Assembly: GCA_963709075.1 (NCBI GenBank)
Contig: CAVPUY010000015.1
Location: 186,001-250,000 of the forward strand
Reading direction: 5' to 3'
DNA length: 64,000 nucleotides
From: Palsa-506 sp963709075
Lineage (GTDB): Bacteria; Actinomycetota; Actinomycetes; Streptosporangiales; Streptosporangiaceae
The notes beneath the pieces were generated by a model. It was not told the origin of the DNA. It worked only from the letters and a program-made list of their open reading frames with translations, and ran no database searches. Below are positions 8,174 through 24,864 of the stretch, piece by piece; positions within the stretch are counted from its first letter, which is position 1, and every line of letters starts with the position of its first letter. The translations under genes were made by a program, and so were the position numbers.

Positions 8174-9007
8174 CTACCGCTTCTTCTTGCCGCGCCGGCG
8201 GGTGATCATCCGGTCGCTTGGCTTGCTGGCCTTCCGGGTGCGCCCTTCCGGCTTGCCCCAGGGGCTGACCGGGTGGCGGCCGCCTGAGCTCTTGCCCTCG
8301 CCGCCGCCCAGCGGGTGATCGACGGGGTTCATCGCGACGCCGCGGACCGAGGGCCGGCGGCCCTTCCACCGGCTCCGGCCGGCCTTGCCGAGCTTGATGT
8401 TGCCCTGCTCGGCGTTGCCGACCTCGCCGATGGTGGCGCGGCAGCCGGTCTCCACCCGCCGGATCTCGCCGGACGGCATCCGGAGCTGCGCGTGCTGCCC
8501 TTCCTTGGCCAGCAGCTGGACGCCGGACCCGGCCGAGCGGGCGATCTTGGCGCCGCCGCCCGGACGGAGCTCGATCGCGTGCACGACGGTGCCGGTCGGG
8601 ATGTTGCGCAGCGGCAGGCAGTTGCCCGGCCTGATGTCGGCGCCCGGGCCGTTCTCCACCCGGTCGCCCTGGCCGAGGCCCTCCGGGCAGATGATGTAGC
8701 GCTTCTCCCCGTCGGCGTAGTGCAGCAGGGCGATCCGCGCGGTCCGGTTCGGGTCGTACTCGATGTGCGCGACCTTGGCCGGGACGCCGTCCTTGTCCGC
8801 CCGCCGGAAGTCGATCAGCCGGTAGGCGCGCTTGTGCCCGCCGCCCTGGTGCCGGGTGGTGATCCGGCCGTGCACGTTCCTGCCGCCGCGCGAGTGCAGC
8901 GGGCGCACCAGGGACTTCTCCGGCTCGCTGCGCGTCACCTCGGCGAAGTCAGCGCCGCTCGCGCCCCGCCTGCCCGGGGTGGTCGGCTTGTACTTGCGGA
9001 TGGCCAT
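8174..9007 (-). CDS. rplB: 50S ribosomal protein L2
   Basis: L2 is essential for subunit joining and supports the peptidyl-transferase centre. The 277 residues begin MAIRKYKPTTPGRRGASGAD and include GRNVHGRITTRHQGGGHKRA and the signature region RGVAMNPVDHPLGGGEGKSS. In E. coli and most bacteria that motif reads DHPHGGG; here the second His is Leu (codon CTG). The first His of DHP, usually described as important for activity, is kept. The rest, GGRHPVSPWGKPEGRTRKAS, is standard. Intact. Confidence 0.96.
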   Translation of the reverse strand: MAIRKYKPTTPGRRGASGADFAEVTRSEPEKSLVRPLHSRGGRNVHGRITTRHQGGGHKRAYRLIDFRRADKDGVPAKVAHIEYDPNRTARIALLHYADGEKRYIICPEGLGQGDRVENGPGADIRPGNCLPLRNIPTGTVVHAIELRPGGGAKIARSAGSGVQLLAKEGQHAQLRMPSGEIRRVETGCRATIGEVGNAEQGNIKLGKAGRSRWKGRRPSVRGVAMNPVDHPLGGGEGKSSGGRHPVSPWGKPEGRTRKASKPSDRMITRRRGKKKR

Positions 9008-9035
9008 GTGTGCTCAAGCTCCTATGGATGGCGGG

Positions 9036-9335
9036 CTAGCTGACCGGGCCGAAGACGTCGATCCGGTCGCCCTCGGCCAGGCTGACGATGGCGCGCTTGG
9101 TGTCCGGGCGCTTGCCCCAGCCGAACCGCGTCCTGCGCCGCTTGCCTGGCCTGTTGACCGTGTTGACGCTGGTCACCCGGACGCTGAAGACGGCCTCGAC
9201 CGCCTGCCTGATCTGGGTCTTGTTGGAGCCCGGCGCGACGATGAAGGTGTACTTGCCGTCATCGGCGAGCCGGTAGCTCTTCTCCGAGATGACCGGCCGC
9301 AGGAGGATGTCCCGCGGGTTAGCGATCCGGCTCAC
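9036..9335 (-). CDS. rplW: 50S ribosomal protein L23
   Basis: L23 sits at the tunnel exit and is the docking site for trigger factor and SRP. The GTG at 9335 is preceded by a perfect AGGAGG (9344-9349) with an 8-base spacer, which decides the start. The 99 residues read MSRIANPRDILLRPVISEKS through VTSVNTVNRPGKRRRTRFGW to DRIDVFGPVS. As the sequence stands, the upstream rplD frame runs into this gene without a stop, so a conceptual L4-L23 fusion results. The strong ribosome binding site argues for a separate L23. Confidence 0.94.
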   Translation of the reverse strand: MSRIANPRDILLRPVISEKSYRLADDGKYTFIVAPGSNKTQIRQAVEAVFSVRVTSVNTVNRPGKRRRTRFGWGKRPDTKRAIVSLAEGDRIDVFGPVS

Positions 9336-9997
9336 TGCTGTTGCCTCCTGCGGCTGGCTGGCCCGCGCGACGAAGGCGCCCAGGCTGTCCTCGGTGAACA
9401 CCACGTGATCGCTGACCAGCACGTCGTAGGTGTTGAGCTGGCCGGCGGCGATCAGGTGCACGCCCGCCACGTTGCGCAGGCTCTTCCAGGTGACGTGATC
9501 GGCCCGGTCCGCCACGACCAGGACGTGCGCACTGCCCGGCGCGGCGCCGATGACCGCGGCCAGCACGCGCGTGAGGCGTCCTTCGTCTTCGGCTGGTCGC
9601 CGCTCGGTGAAGCCGCTGACGACGTGCACCCGGCCGTGCCTGGCCCGGTCGGAGAGGGCCCCGCGCAGCGCGGCGGCCTTCATCTTCTTGGGAGTGCGCT
9701 GCGCGTAGGAACGCGGCACCGGCCCGTGCACCACGCCGCCGCCGGCGAACTGCGGCGCGCGGGTCGAGCCCTGCCTGGCCCGCCCGGTGCCCTTCTGCCG
9801 GTACGGCTTCCGGCCGCCGCCGCGGACCGCGCCGCGGGTCTTGGTGGCATGCGTGCCCTGGCGGGCCGCCGCCTCCTGCGCCACCACTACCTGGTGGATC
9901 AGCGGCACGTTCACCTTGGCGTCGAAGATCTCGGCTGGCAGGTCCACCGTCTGGCCGGCGCTCGCCGGACGGCGGATACGACATTAACGGCGCTCAT
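9336..9997 (-). CDS. rplD: 50S ribosomal protein L4 (several frame breaks; stop codon not seen)
   Basis: L4 contacts the exit tunnel and in E. coli represses the S10 operon. The ATG at 9997 overlaps the rplC TGA (TGATG) and gives MSAVNVVSAV. One missing base near 9965 (CCC read as CC) is needed to enter the L4 frame ASAGQTVDLPAEIFDAKVNV. The core GGGRKPYRQKGTGRARQGST is intact. Between about 9573 and 9603 the frame is shifted by two compensating indels: the text reads GFTERRPAEDEGRL where the shifted frame gives GDQPKTKDA, typical of L4. After VVFTEDSLGAFVARASQPQE no stop occurs before rplW, so another indel near the 3' end is likely. Identity is certain; exact end is not. Confidence 0.88.
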
Positions 9998-10676
9998 CAT
10001 GCCTCACCCTTCGCTGGCCGCCCGCCGGGGAGCAGCGGGGTCTTGACGGCGGTGCGGACCAGGACCAGGCCGCCCTTCGGGCCGGGCACCGCGCCCTTGA
10101 TCAGCAGCAGGCCGCGCTCGGTGTCGACGCCGTGCAGGGTCAGCCGCGGCGCCGTGGTGCGGACGCCGCCCATCCGGCCGGCCATCCTGACCCCCTTGAA
10201 CACCCGGCCCGGCGTGGCGCAGCCGCCGATCGACCCGGGCGAGCGGTGCTTGCGCTGGGTGCCGTGGGAGGCGGACAGGCCCTTGAAGCCGTGCCGCTTC
10301 ATCACGCCGGCGAAGCCCTTGCCCTTGCTCTTCGCCGTGACGTCGACCAGGTCGCCCGCGGTGAACGTGGCTCGGCGCTGACTTCCTGGCCCAGGGTGTA
10401 CTCGGCGGCGTTGTCGGTGCGCAGCTCGACCAGGTACCGGCGCGGCGTTACCCCGGCCTTGGCGAAGTGGCCGGCCTCGGGCTTGTTCACCTTGCGCGGG
10501 TCGATGTCGCCGTAGCCGAGCTGCACGGCGGCATAGCCGTCGGCGTCCGGCGTGCGCACCGCGGTGACGACGCAGGGGCCGGCCGCCACGACGGTGACCG
10601 GCACGATCCGGCCGTCGTCGCCGAAGACCTGGGTCATGCCGAGCTTGGTGCCCAGGACTCCCTTGATCTGCTTCAT
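9997..10676 (-). CDS. rplC: 50S ribosomal protein L3 (one frame break)
   Basis: L3 is an early-assembly protein near the peptidyl-transferase centre. The ATG at 10676 gives MKQIKGVLGTKLGMTQVFGD. The frame breaks at about 10370-10373 (GAGGCC read as GAGCC); adding a G restores EVSAEATFTAGDLVDVTAKS and continues to the signature GFAGVMKRHGFKGLSASHGT, ending GRPAKGEA. The corrected length is 226 residues. The stop overlaps the rplD start. The 14-base gap to rpsJ fits the S10 operon. Confidence 0.93.
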
Positions 10677-10689
10677 GTCGGTGCGTCCC

Positions 10690-10998
10690 TCAGAGCTTGA
10701 TCTCGATGTCGACGCCTGCTGGCAGGTCAAGCCGCATCAGCGAGTCGACGGTCTTCGGCGTGGGGTCGATGATGTCGATCAGCCGCTTGTGCGTCCGCAT
10801 CTCGAAGTGCTCTCGCGAGTCCTTGTACTTGTGCGGCGAGCGGATGACGCAGTACACGTTCTTCTCGGTGGGCAGCGGCACTGGGCCGGCGACCTTCGCG
10901 CCGGTGCGCGTCACCGTGTCGACGATCTTCCGCGCCGAGTTGTCGATGACCTCGTGGTCATAGGCCTTGAGCCGGATGCGGATCTTCTGTCCCGCCAT
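10690..10998 (-). CDS. rpsJ: 30S ribosomal protein S10 (NusE)
   Basis: S10 is part of the 30S head and, as NusE, binds NusB and NusG to couple transcription and translation. The 102 residues start MAGQKIRIRLKAYDHEVIDN and include the signature SPHKYKDSREHFEMRTHKRL. Normal length and intact. It is first in the S10 unit, 107 bases after tuf. Confidence 0.97.
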   Translation of the reverse strand: MAGQKIRIRLKAYDHEVIDNSARKIVDTVTRTGAKVAGPVPLPTEKNVYCVIRSPHKYKDSREHFEMRTHKRLIDIIDPTPKTVDSLMRLDLPAGVDIEIKL

Positions 10999-11105
10999 GT
11001 GGCTTCGCTTCCTTGTTTCCGTGGTGCCGCGTATTGCCTGGTGCCCGTTCGCGCGCAGCGGCGGCGGCGGCCTGTCCGGGCGGCCCGGCCGCCGCCTTGC
11101 GGCTG

Positions 11106-12299
<1,194 letters not shown>

Positions 12300-12389
12300 T
12301 GGTGTCTCCTCGTTGCGATCGTTCCCCACCTTGGTGGGGCCAGGCGCTCACGCGGGGCGCCGTCTCCTGCTGGGCTGGTTATTGCTGGC

Positions 12390-14492
<2,103 letters not shown>

Positions 14493-14566
14493 TGCTGAGA
14501 TCCTCGTTCTGTCGTGTGTGCTGCCGGGCGGTTGCTCGTCCGGCATGGCTGTCGGCTTGCTGGCGG

Positions 14567-15037
14567 CTACCAGCGGTAGTGGGCGAAGGCCTTGTTCGAC
14601 TCGGCCATCTTGTGGGTGTCCTCGCGGCGCTTCACGCTCGCCCCGAGGCCGTTGCTCGCGTCGAGCAGCTCGTTCATCAGCCGCTCGGTCATGGTCTTCT
14701 CCCGGCGCGAGCGCGAGTAGGAAACCAGCCAGCGGAGCGCCAGCGTGGTGCTGCGGGAGGCGCGCACCTCGACCGGGACCTGGTAGGTAGCGCCGCCGAC
14801 GCGGCGGCTGCGGACCTCGAGCGTCGGCTTGACGTTGTCAAGCGCGCGCTTGAGCGTCACCACCGGGTCGTTGCCGGTCTTGTCCTTGCAGCCCTCGAGC
14901 GCGCCGTAGACGATCCGCTCGGCCAGTGACCGCTTGCCGCTGCGCAGCACCTTGCTTACCAGCGCGGTGACGAGCGGCGAGCCGTAGACCGGGTCGGTGA
15001 CCAGCTGCCGTTTGGTCGCGGGGCCCTTGCGCGGCAT
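14567..15037 (-). CDS. rpsG: 30S ribosomal protein S7
   Basis: S7 nucleates assembly of the 30S head and, in E. coli, represses its own operon. The 156 residues start MPRKGPATKRQLVTDPVYGS and include GGATYQVPVEVRASRSTTLA and end with AHYRW. Length is typical. The ATG lies one base after the rpsL stop. Intact. Confidence 0.97.
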   Translation of the reverse strand: MPRKGPATKRQLVTDPVYGSPLVTALVSKVLRSGKRSLAERIVYGALEGCKDKTGNDPVVTLKRALDNVKPTLEVRSRRVGGATYQVPVEVRASRSTTLALRWLVSYSRSRREKTMTERLMNELLDASNGLGASVKRREDTHKMAESNKAFAHYRW

Positions 15038-15038
15038 G

Positions 15039-15415
15039 TCAGCTCTTCTCCTTCTTCGCGCCGTAGCGGCTGCGGGCCTGCTTGCGGCCGCGGACGCCCT
15101 GGGTGTCCAGGGAGCCGCGGATGACCTTGTAGCGCACCCCGGGAAGGTCGCGGACGCGACCGCCGCGGACCAGCACGATGGAGTGCTCCTGGAGGTTGTG
15201 GCCGACGCCCGGGGATGTAGGCGGTGACCTCGATGTGGCTGGTGAGCCGCACCCTGGCGACCTTGCGGAGCGCGGAGTTCGGCTTCTTGGGCGTGGTCGT
15301 GTAGACGCGCGTGCAGACGCCGCGGCGCTGCGGGCTGCCCTGTGAGCGCCGGGGTGTTGTTCTTGGCTACCTTGTCCTGGCGGCCCTTCCGGACCAGCTG
15401 CTGGATCGTTGGCAC
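15039..15415 (-). CDS. rpsL: 30S ribosomal protein S12 (two frame breaks)
   Basis: S12 controls decoding accuracy and is the streptomycin target. The GTG at 15415 gives PTIQQLVRKGRQDKVAKNNT. An extra C in a CCC run (15338-15340) breaks the frame; without it the text reads TGSPQRRGVCTRVYTTTPKK. A second extra base in a C/G run (15208-15214) breaks AYIPGVGHNLQEHSIVLVRG. Removing both gives 124 residues, the normal length. The residues around the known streptomycin-resistance sites (PKKPNSALRK and IPGVGHN) appear wild type. It heads the str operon behind a 245-base leader. Confidence 0.94.
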
Positions 15416-15490
15416 CGCGTCTCCGTCTTCTCAAATCTCCGGGCGCCTGGCGGCGCTTGTAAGTCCCTGGCCTGCGGTTCTCTCGACTCT

Positions 15491-15507
15491 CCGACCCCCG
15501 TGGTCGG
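15491..15507 (-). other. Hairpin in the rpsL leader
   Basis: CCGACC (15491-15496) pairs with GGTCGG (15502-15507) around a 5-base loop, within the roughly 245-base untranslated leader of the str operon. No leader peptide or known riboswitch is evident in 15416-15660. The hairpin may affect leader folding or stability. The rest of 15416-15856 contains only the promoter described separately. Confidence 0.35.
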
Positions 15508-15666
15508 GCGTGTCGCCGTCATCACAGTGCACCGGCCAGTAAAGGCCGATACGTCAGGGTTGGGGAAAGCCTGCGCGCGTGGCCGTTCGCTGCTCCCGGC
15601 CTGCATGACCATGGAGCCGCCGTCCGCTAGCGCGCACGTGCCCGCTCAGGACGGGCACGGTGAATC

Positions 15667-15695
15667 AGCGTACCGGCCTGTTCCCATAAGGTCAA
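15667..15695 (-). promoter_or_regulatory. Promoter of the str operon (rpsL-rpsG-fusA-tuf...)
   Basis: On the minus strand the -35 hexamer TTGACC (15690-15695) is separated by 17 bases from the -10 hexamer TACGCT (15667-15672). This is a near-consensus housekeeping-sigma promoter. Transcription would begin near 15660 and give a leader of about 245 bases before the rpsL GTG. No better promoter was seen closer to rpsL. Confidence 0.75.
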
Positions 15696-15856
15696 AGCGA
15701 GCCCATTAATTCCCCTCGGCAGGCCCAGAACTCCTGTCCCGGACTGCCGATGCGGCGATCGTCGTCGGCTGTCGCGCGTGCGGCTACAGGCTACCCGGTA
15801 ACGGCCGGTCGCCCAACCCGGTGCCCGGATGGCCGGTCAGCGATGGTCAGGTAGAT

Positions 15857-17069
15857 CTAGCTGTCGTCCAGCCGGTGGAAGGCCACCTCTTCAAGCAGCA
15901 GCCGGAGTGCCGCCGCCGCCGGGATCGCGACGAGCGCGCCGACGATGCCCATCAGCGTGCCGCCGACCAGGACCGCGACGACCGAGACCGCGCCGGGCAC
16001 CTGGACCGTCCTGCCCATGACCCTGGGCACCAGCAGGTAGTCCTCGGCCAGCCGGTAGGCGATGTAGAAGCCGAGGGTGAGCGGCCGCGACCGGCAGCGA
16101 CACGGTCAGCGCGACCAGGGTGACCACGGCGCCGCCGATGGTGGACCCGATGACCGGGATCAGGTCCATGAACGCGACGAACAGGCCGAGCAGGATCGGG
16201 TAGGGCAGGCCGAATGCGAGCATCCACAGGTAGGTGCCGAGCCCGGCGACGATCGAGGTCAGGAAGTTGCCCAGAACGAAGCCGCCGACCTTGGCGAAGA
16301 TCTCGTCGCCGATCAGGATGACCCGGGTGCGGCGGGAGTGCGGCGCGAGCCGGTAGGCGAACAGCTTGATCCGCGGCATGTCGGCCAGGAAGTAGATGGC
16401 GAGCACCGCCACGATGAGCAACGAGGACGCCGCGCCGAGCACCAGTTCTCCGGCGCCGAGCACCCCGCCGATCAGCGAGCTGCCCCGGCTGGAGACCAGC
16501 TTTGTGAGCCGCTGCTGGATGTGATAGCGCGCGTCTAGCTTGCCAAGCTGCGAGCTGTGGTCCTGCAGCGAGTGCAGGTACTTGGGCAGCTCCGCGGCCA
16601 GCGCGGTGGTCTGCGCGGCCAGCGGCGGAATGGCCGCGGCCAGGAACGCGGCCACCGCGGCGGCCACCGCGAGCAGGGTCACGATCACCGCTGCCCAGCG
16701 CCGCATGCCGCGCGGGTGAGCCAGCTGACCGCCGGATCCAGCCCGGCCGCGATGAAGAGCGCCAAGCCGATCAGCACGAGCACGGATCGTGCCCTGATCG
16801 TCAGCTCGGCCAGGGCGTAGGTCACCGCGACGCCGGCCGCGGCGGCCATCCCGATGAAGAACGGGGAACGCCGGTTCATCGGCCGGCCTGGCTGCCCGAG
16901 TCCCGCCGGTCTCCTCGGCCAGCGCGGCGGCTTCCTCGACAGCCTCGTGAATCCGGCCAGGCGGGGCCTGGTAGCTGCGGTCCTCGGTCGCCTGGTGGAT
17001 CCGGTTCTCGGAGGATGCCAGGGCCCTGTCCTCGACGATGCCAGGGGACTGGTCCTGGTTGGCTGCCAT
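15857..17069 (-). CDS. AI-2E/PerM family membrane transporter (frame breaks)
   Basis: Proteins of this family are polytopic membrane permeases linked to export of autoinducer-2 or other small solutes, or to Na+/H+ antiport; the substrate here cannot be told. After a soluble N-terminal segment of about 65 residues, helices follow: FFIGMAAAAGVAVTYALAEL, VLVLIGLALFIAAGLDPAV, WAAVIVTLLAVAAAVAAFLA, then LLIVAVLAIYFLADMPRIKL and the family core PYPILLGLFVAFMDLIPVIG with GSTIGG. The C-terminus, recovered in another frame, reads ATLGFYIAYRLAEDYLLVPR through IVGALVAIPAAAALRLLLEE to HRLDDS. Frame breaks are at about 16885-16915, 16710 and 16079. A start at the internal ATG of MNRRSPFF is an alternative to 17069. 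It sits between rpsL and rpoC but is not related to translation. Confidence 0.8.
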
Positions 17070-17175
17070 GCCGCGGACACCTCCCGGTGGTCTCGCCCGA
17101 TGCCGACAGCAGGCAAGTGTCCAGAACGCCCGGTGCTAAACGGCGGGCGGGCCGGCCCGCTGGCGGGGATGGCAA

Positions 17176-17206
17176 AGGCGCCCGGCAGCCTGGCTGCCGG
17201 GCGCCT
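17176..17206 (-). terminator. Terminator hairpin after rpoC
   Basis: A 13-bp perfect stem (17176-17188 with 17194-17206) with a 5-base loop lies about 45 bases downstream of the rpoC stop. On the minus strand the stem is followed by TTT. It is very GC-rich and probably ends the rpoBC transcript. Being symmetrical, it could also act on transcription from the left. Confidence 0.7.
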
Positions 17207-17218
17207 CGCCGCCTTGTC

Positions 17219-17239
17219 CGCCAGGCAGGCTGCCTGGCG
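17219..17239 (-). terminator. Second hairpin directly after rpoC
   Basis: CGCCAGGCAG and CTGCCTGGCG form a 21-base near-perfect inverted repeat starting 10 bases after the rpoC stop codon. Folded, it gives an 8-bp stem with a 5-base loop. Together with 17176-17206 it forms a tandem pair of terminator-like hairpins. Confidence 0.55.
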
Positions 17240-17248
17240 AGCTCGACG

Positions 17249-21128
<3,880 letters not shown>

Positions 21129-21154
21129 GTGTTTTATCCCCTGGGTAGATCGGA

Positions 21155-24100
21155 TCAGACCTCTTCAACGCTGCTCGGCTCGCGCCGGGACAGGTCGATG
21201 CCGAGTTCCTCCGCCGCGCGGAAGACATCCTCGTCCGTGTCGCGCATCTCGATGGCCGCGCCGTCGCTGGACAGCACCTCCACGTTCAGGCAGAGCGACT
21301 GCATCTCCTTGATCAGCACCTTGAAGGACTCCGGGATGCCTGGCTCGGGGATGTTCTCGCCCTTGACGATGGCCTCGTAGACCTTGACCCGGCCGAGGAT
21401 GTCGTCGGACTTGATGGTCAGCAGTTCCTGCAGGGCGTAGGCGGCGCCGTATGCCTCCAGCGCCCAGACCTCCATCTCGCCGAACCGCTGGCCGCCGAAC
21501 TGCGCCTTCCCGCCGAGCGGCTGCTGGGTGATCATCGAGTACGGCCCTGTCGACCTGGCGTGGATCTTGTCGTCGACCAGGTGCAGCAGCTTGAGTATGT
21601 AGATGTAGCCGACCGCGACCGGATCCTTGAAGGGCTCGCCGGTCCGGCCGTCGAACAGCATGGCCTTCCCGGAGGACGCGACCATCCGGTCGCCGTCCCG
21701 GTTCGGCAGCACGCTGCCGAGCAGCCCGGTGATCTCCTCCTCGCGGGCGCCGTCGAAGACCGGCGTGGCGACCGGGGTGCCCGCGGTGGCGGAGTCGGCG
21801 CCGATCTGGCGGAGCCGCGACTTCCAGTCGGCGTCGTCGCCCTCGACGTTCCAGCCCGAGCTGGCGACCCAGCCGAGGTGAGTCTCGAGGACCTGGCCGA
21901 CGTTCATCCGGCCGGGCACGCCGAGCGGGTTGAGCACGACGTCCACCGGCGTGCCGTCCTGGAGGAACGGCATGTCCTCGACCGGCAGGATCTTGGCGAT
22001 GACGCCCTTGTTCCCGTGCCGGCCTGGCCAGCTTGTCACCGTCGGTGATCTTGCGCTTGGCGGCCACGTAGACCCGCACGAGCTCGTTCACCCCGGGCGG
22101 CAGCTCGTCGCCGTCTTCCCTGGTGAACACCCGGACGCCGATGACCTTGCCGGACTCGCCGTGCGGCACCTTCAGGGAGGTGTCACGAACCTCGCGGGCC
22201 TTCTCGCCGAAGATCGCGCGCAGCAGCCGCTCCTCCGGCGTCAGCTCGGTCTCGCCCTTCGGGGTGACCTTGCCGACCAGGATGTCGCCGGTGACGACAT
22301 CGGCGCCGATCCTGATGATGCCGCGGTCGTCGAGGTCGGCGAGGACTTCCTCGGAGACGTTCGGGATGTCCCTGGTGATCTCCTCCGGCCCGAGCTTGGT
22401 GTCGCGGGCGTCGACCTCGTGCTCCTCGATATGGATCGAGGACAGGACGTCGTCCTGGACCAGCCGCTGGGAAAGGATGATCGCGTCCTCGTAGTTGTGG
22501 CCCTCCCACGGCATGAACGCGACAAGCAGGTTGCGGCCGAGCGCCATCTCGCCGTGATCGGTGCACGGGCCGTCGGCGATGACCTGGCCGGCCTCGACCC
22601 GCTGGCCCTCGCTGGCGACCGGCTTCTGGTTGAAGCAGGTGCCCTGGTTGGACCGCTTGAACTTGGCGACCAGGTAGGTGCTCCTGGTGCCGTCGTCGTT
22701 CAGCACGGTGATGAAGTCGGCGCTGGACTGCTCCACCACGCCGGCCTTGTCGGCCACGATCACGTCGCCGGCGTCGGTCGCCGCGCGGTACTCCATGCCG
22801 GTGCCGACCAGCGGCGCCTCGCTGCGCAGCAGCGGCACCGACTGGCGCTGCATGTTCGAGCCCATCAGCGCGCGGTTCGCGTCGTCGTGCTCGAGGAACG
22901 GGATCATCGCGGTCGCGACGGACACCATCTGGCGCGGCGAGACGTCGATGTAGTCGACGTCGTCCGGCGGGATGTAGTCGACCTCGCCGCCCTTGCGGCG
23001 GACCAGGACGCGGTCCTCCTCGAAACTGCCGTCAGCGTCGATCGGCGCGTTGGCCTGCGCGATGACGTGCCTGTCCTCCTCGTCGGCGGTCAGGTAGTCG
23101 ATCTGGTCGGTGACCTTGCCGGCCTTCACCTTGCGGTACGGGGTCTCCACGAAGCCGAACGCGTTGACCCGGCCGTACGAGGACAGCGAGCCGATCAGGC
23201 CGATGTTGGGGCCTTCCGGCGTCTCGATCGGGCACATCCGGCCGTAGTGCGAGGAGTGCACGTCGCGGACCTCGAAGCCGGCCCGCTCGCGGGACAGCCC
23301 GCCGGGGCCGAGCGCGGACAGCCTGCGCTTGTGGGTGAGCCCGGCCAGCGGGTTGGTCTGGTCCATGAACTGGGAGAGCTGGCTGGTGCCGAAGAACTCC
23401 TTGATGGACGCGACGACCGGCCGGATGTTGATCAGCGTCTGCGGGGTGATCGCCTCGACGTCCTGGGTGGTCATCCGCTCCCGGACGACCCGCTCCATCC
23501 GGGCCAGCCCGAGCCGGACCTGGTTCTGGATAAGCTCGCCGACCGTGCGCAGCCGCCGGTTGCCGAAGTGGTCGATGTCGTCGGTCTCGATCGGGATGAT
23601 CGTGTCGCCGGACTTCATCTCCTCCTCGCCGCTGTGCAGCCGGACGAGGTACTCGATGGTGGAGACGATGTCCTCTTCGGTCAGCGTCCCCTGCCGGATC
23701 GGCAGCGACAGGCCGAGCTTCTTGTTCACCTTGTAGCGGCCGACCTTGGCCAGGTCGTACCGCTTCGGGTTGAAGTACAGGTTCTCCAGCAGCGCCTGGG
23801 CCGACTCCCTGGTCGGCGGCTCGCCCGGGCGGAGCTTGCGGTAGATGTCGAGCAGCGCGTCGTCCTGGCCGGTCGTGTGGTCCTTCTCCAGGGTCGCGCG
23901 CATCGACTCGAAGCCGCCGAACCGGTCGAGGATCTTGGCCTCGTCCCAGCCGAGCGCCTTCAGCAGCACGGTGACGCCCTGCTTGCGCTTGCGGTCGATC
24001 CGGACCCCGACGCTGTCCCGCTTGTCGATCTCGAACTCGAGCCAGGCGCCGCGGGACGGGATCACCTTGCAGCTGTAGATGTCCTTGTCGGACGTCTTGT

Positions 24101-24623
24101 CGACCTGCCGGTCAAAGTAGACGCCCGGCGACCGCACCAGCTGCGACACGACAACCCGCTCGGTGCCGTTGATGACGAAGGTGCCCTTCGGCGACATGAG
24201 CGGGAAGTCGCCCATGAACACGGTCTGGCTCTTGATCTCGCCGGTGCTGTTGTTGATGAACTCCGCCGTCACGAACATGGGGGCGGAGTAGGTCATGTCC
24301 TTGTCCTTGCACTCCTCGACGGAGTACTTGGGCGGCTCGAACCGGTGATCGCGGAACGAGAGCGACATGGTCCCGGTGAAATCCTCGATCGGGCTGATCT
24401 CCTCGAAGATCTCCTCGAGGCCGGACTGCTCGGGAAGGTCCTTGCGGCCCTTCTCCTTTTCAGCCTCGATCCTGGACCGCCAGCGCTCGATGCCGAGCAG
24501 CCAGTCGAACGAGTCGGTCTGCAGGGCGAGCAGGCTGGGGACCTCGAGAGGTTCCTTGATTCGAGCGAAGGAAATGCGATGTGGACCTGGAACAGTGGCT
24601 GAGGCGCTGCGCGAAGCTGCCAA
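21155..24623 (-). CDS. rpoB: RNA polymerase subunit beta (one frame break)
   Basis: Beta forms much of the catalytic cleft of RNA polymerase and is the rifampicin target. The start is TTG at 24623 (MAASRSASATVPGPHRISFA), with AAGGA upstream; TTG is also common for actinobacterial rpoB. The rifampicin region reads FFGTSQLSQFMDQTNPLAGL then THKRRLSALGPGG; the Asp, His and Ser positions most often mutated in resistance are wild type, while two positions differ from E. coli (QTN for QNN, PLAG for PLSE). The frame breaks at about 22020-22025, where DGDKLA continues as RHGNKGVIAKILPVEDMPF after removal of one base. The corrected length is 1155 residues, ending REPSSVEEV. Confidence 0.96.
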
Positions 24624-24739
24624 CAGGGGTCCTTCCGAGCTTGTGGCGGACGGTCAGCGCGCGCACGCGAAACGCCCTGCGGACACGCCGCGAGGGAGAG
24701 CGAGGAGGCCGAGGACGTCATAGTGCAGCGCAAATTAGC

Positions 24740-24769
24740 AGTGTAGCCGAACGACACACCACTGGTCAA
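24740..24769 (-). promoter_or_regulatory. rpoBC promoter
   Basis: TTGACC (24764-24769) and TACACT (24740-24745) on the minus strand are separated by 18 bases. This near-consensus sigma70-type promoter would start transcription near 24733, about 110 bases before the rpoB TTG. It lets rpoBC be expressed independently of rplJL. Confidence 0.75.
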
Positions 24770-24864
24770 CTGTACGCCACTATGAGGTTCACGGTTGCAA
24801 CGCAGCATCGCTCCTCGCGGCGAAACGTCAAGCCCGCGGGGTGCCGTGTCTGGAACTGATTCTA

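Noticed and set aside
15208..15340. Programmed ribosomal frameshifting in rpsL and other genes
   Set aside because: No shared slippery heptamer or downstream structure, breaks need both plus and minus shifts, and the corrected lengths match ordinary homologues.
21930..24602. An 890-residue open frame on the plus strand antisense to rpoB, and similar long frames antisense to rpoC, fusA and rplB
   Set aside because: They mirror the third-position GC bias of the real genes, are rich in Arg/Gly/Ala/Asp-His without any domain, and lack ribosome binding sites. The opposite strand encodes certain genes.
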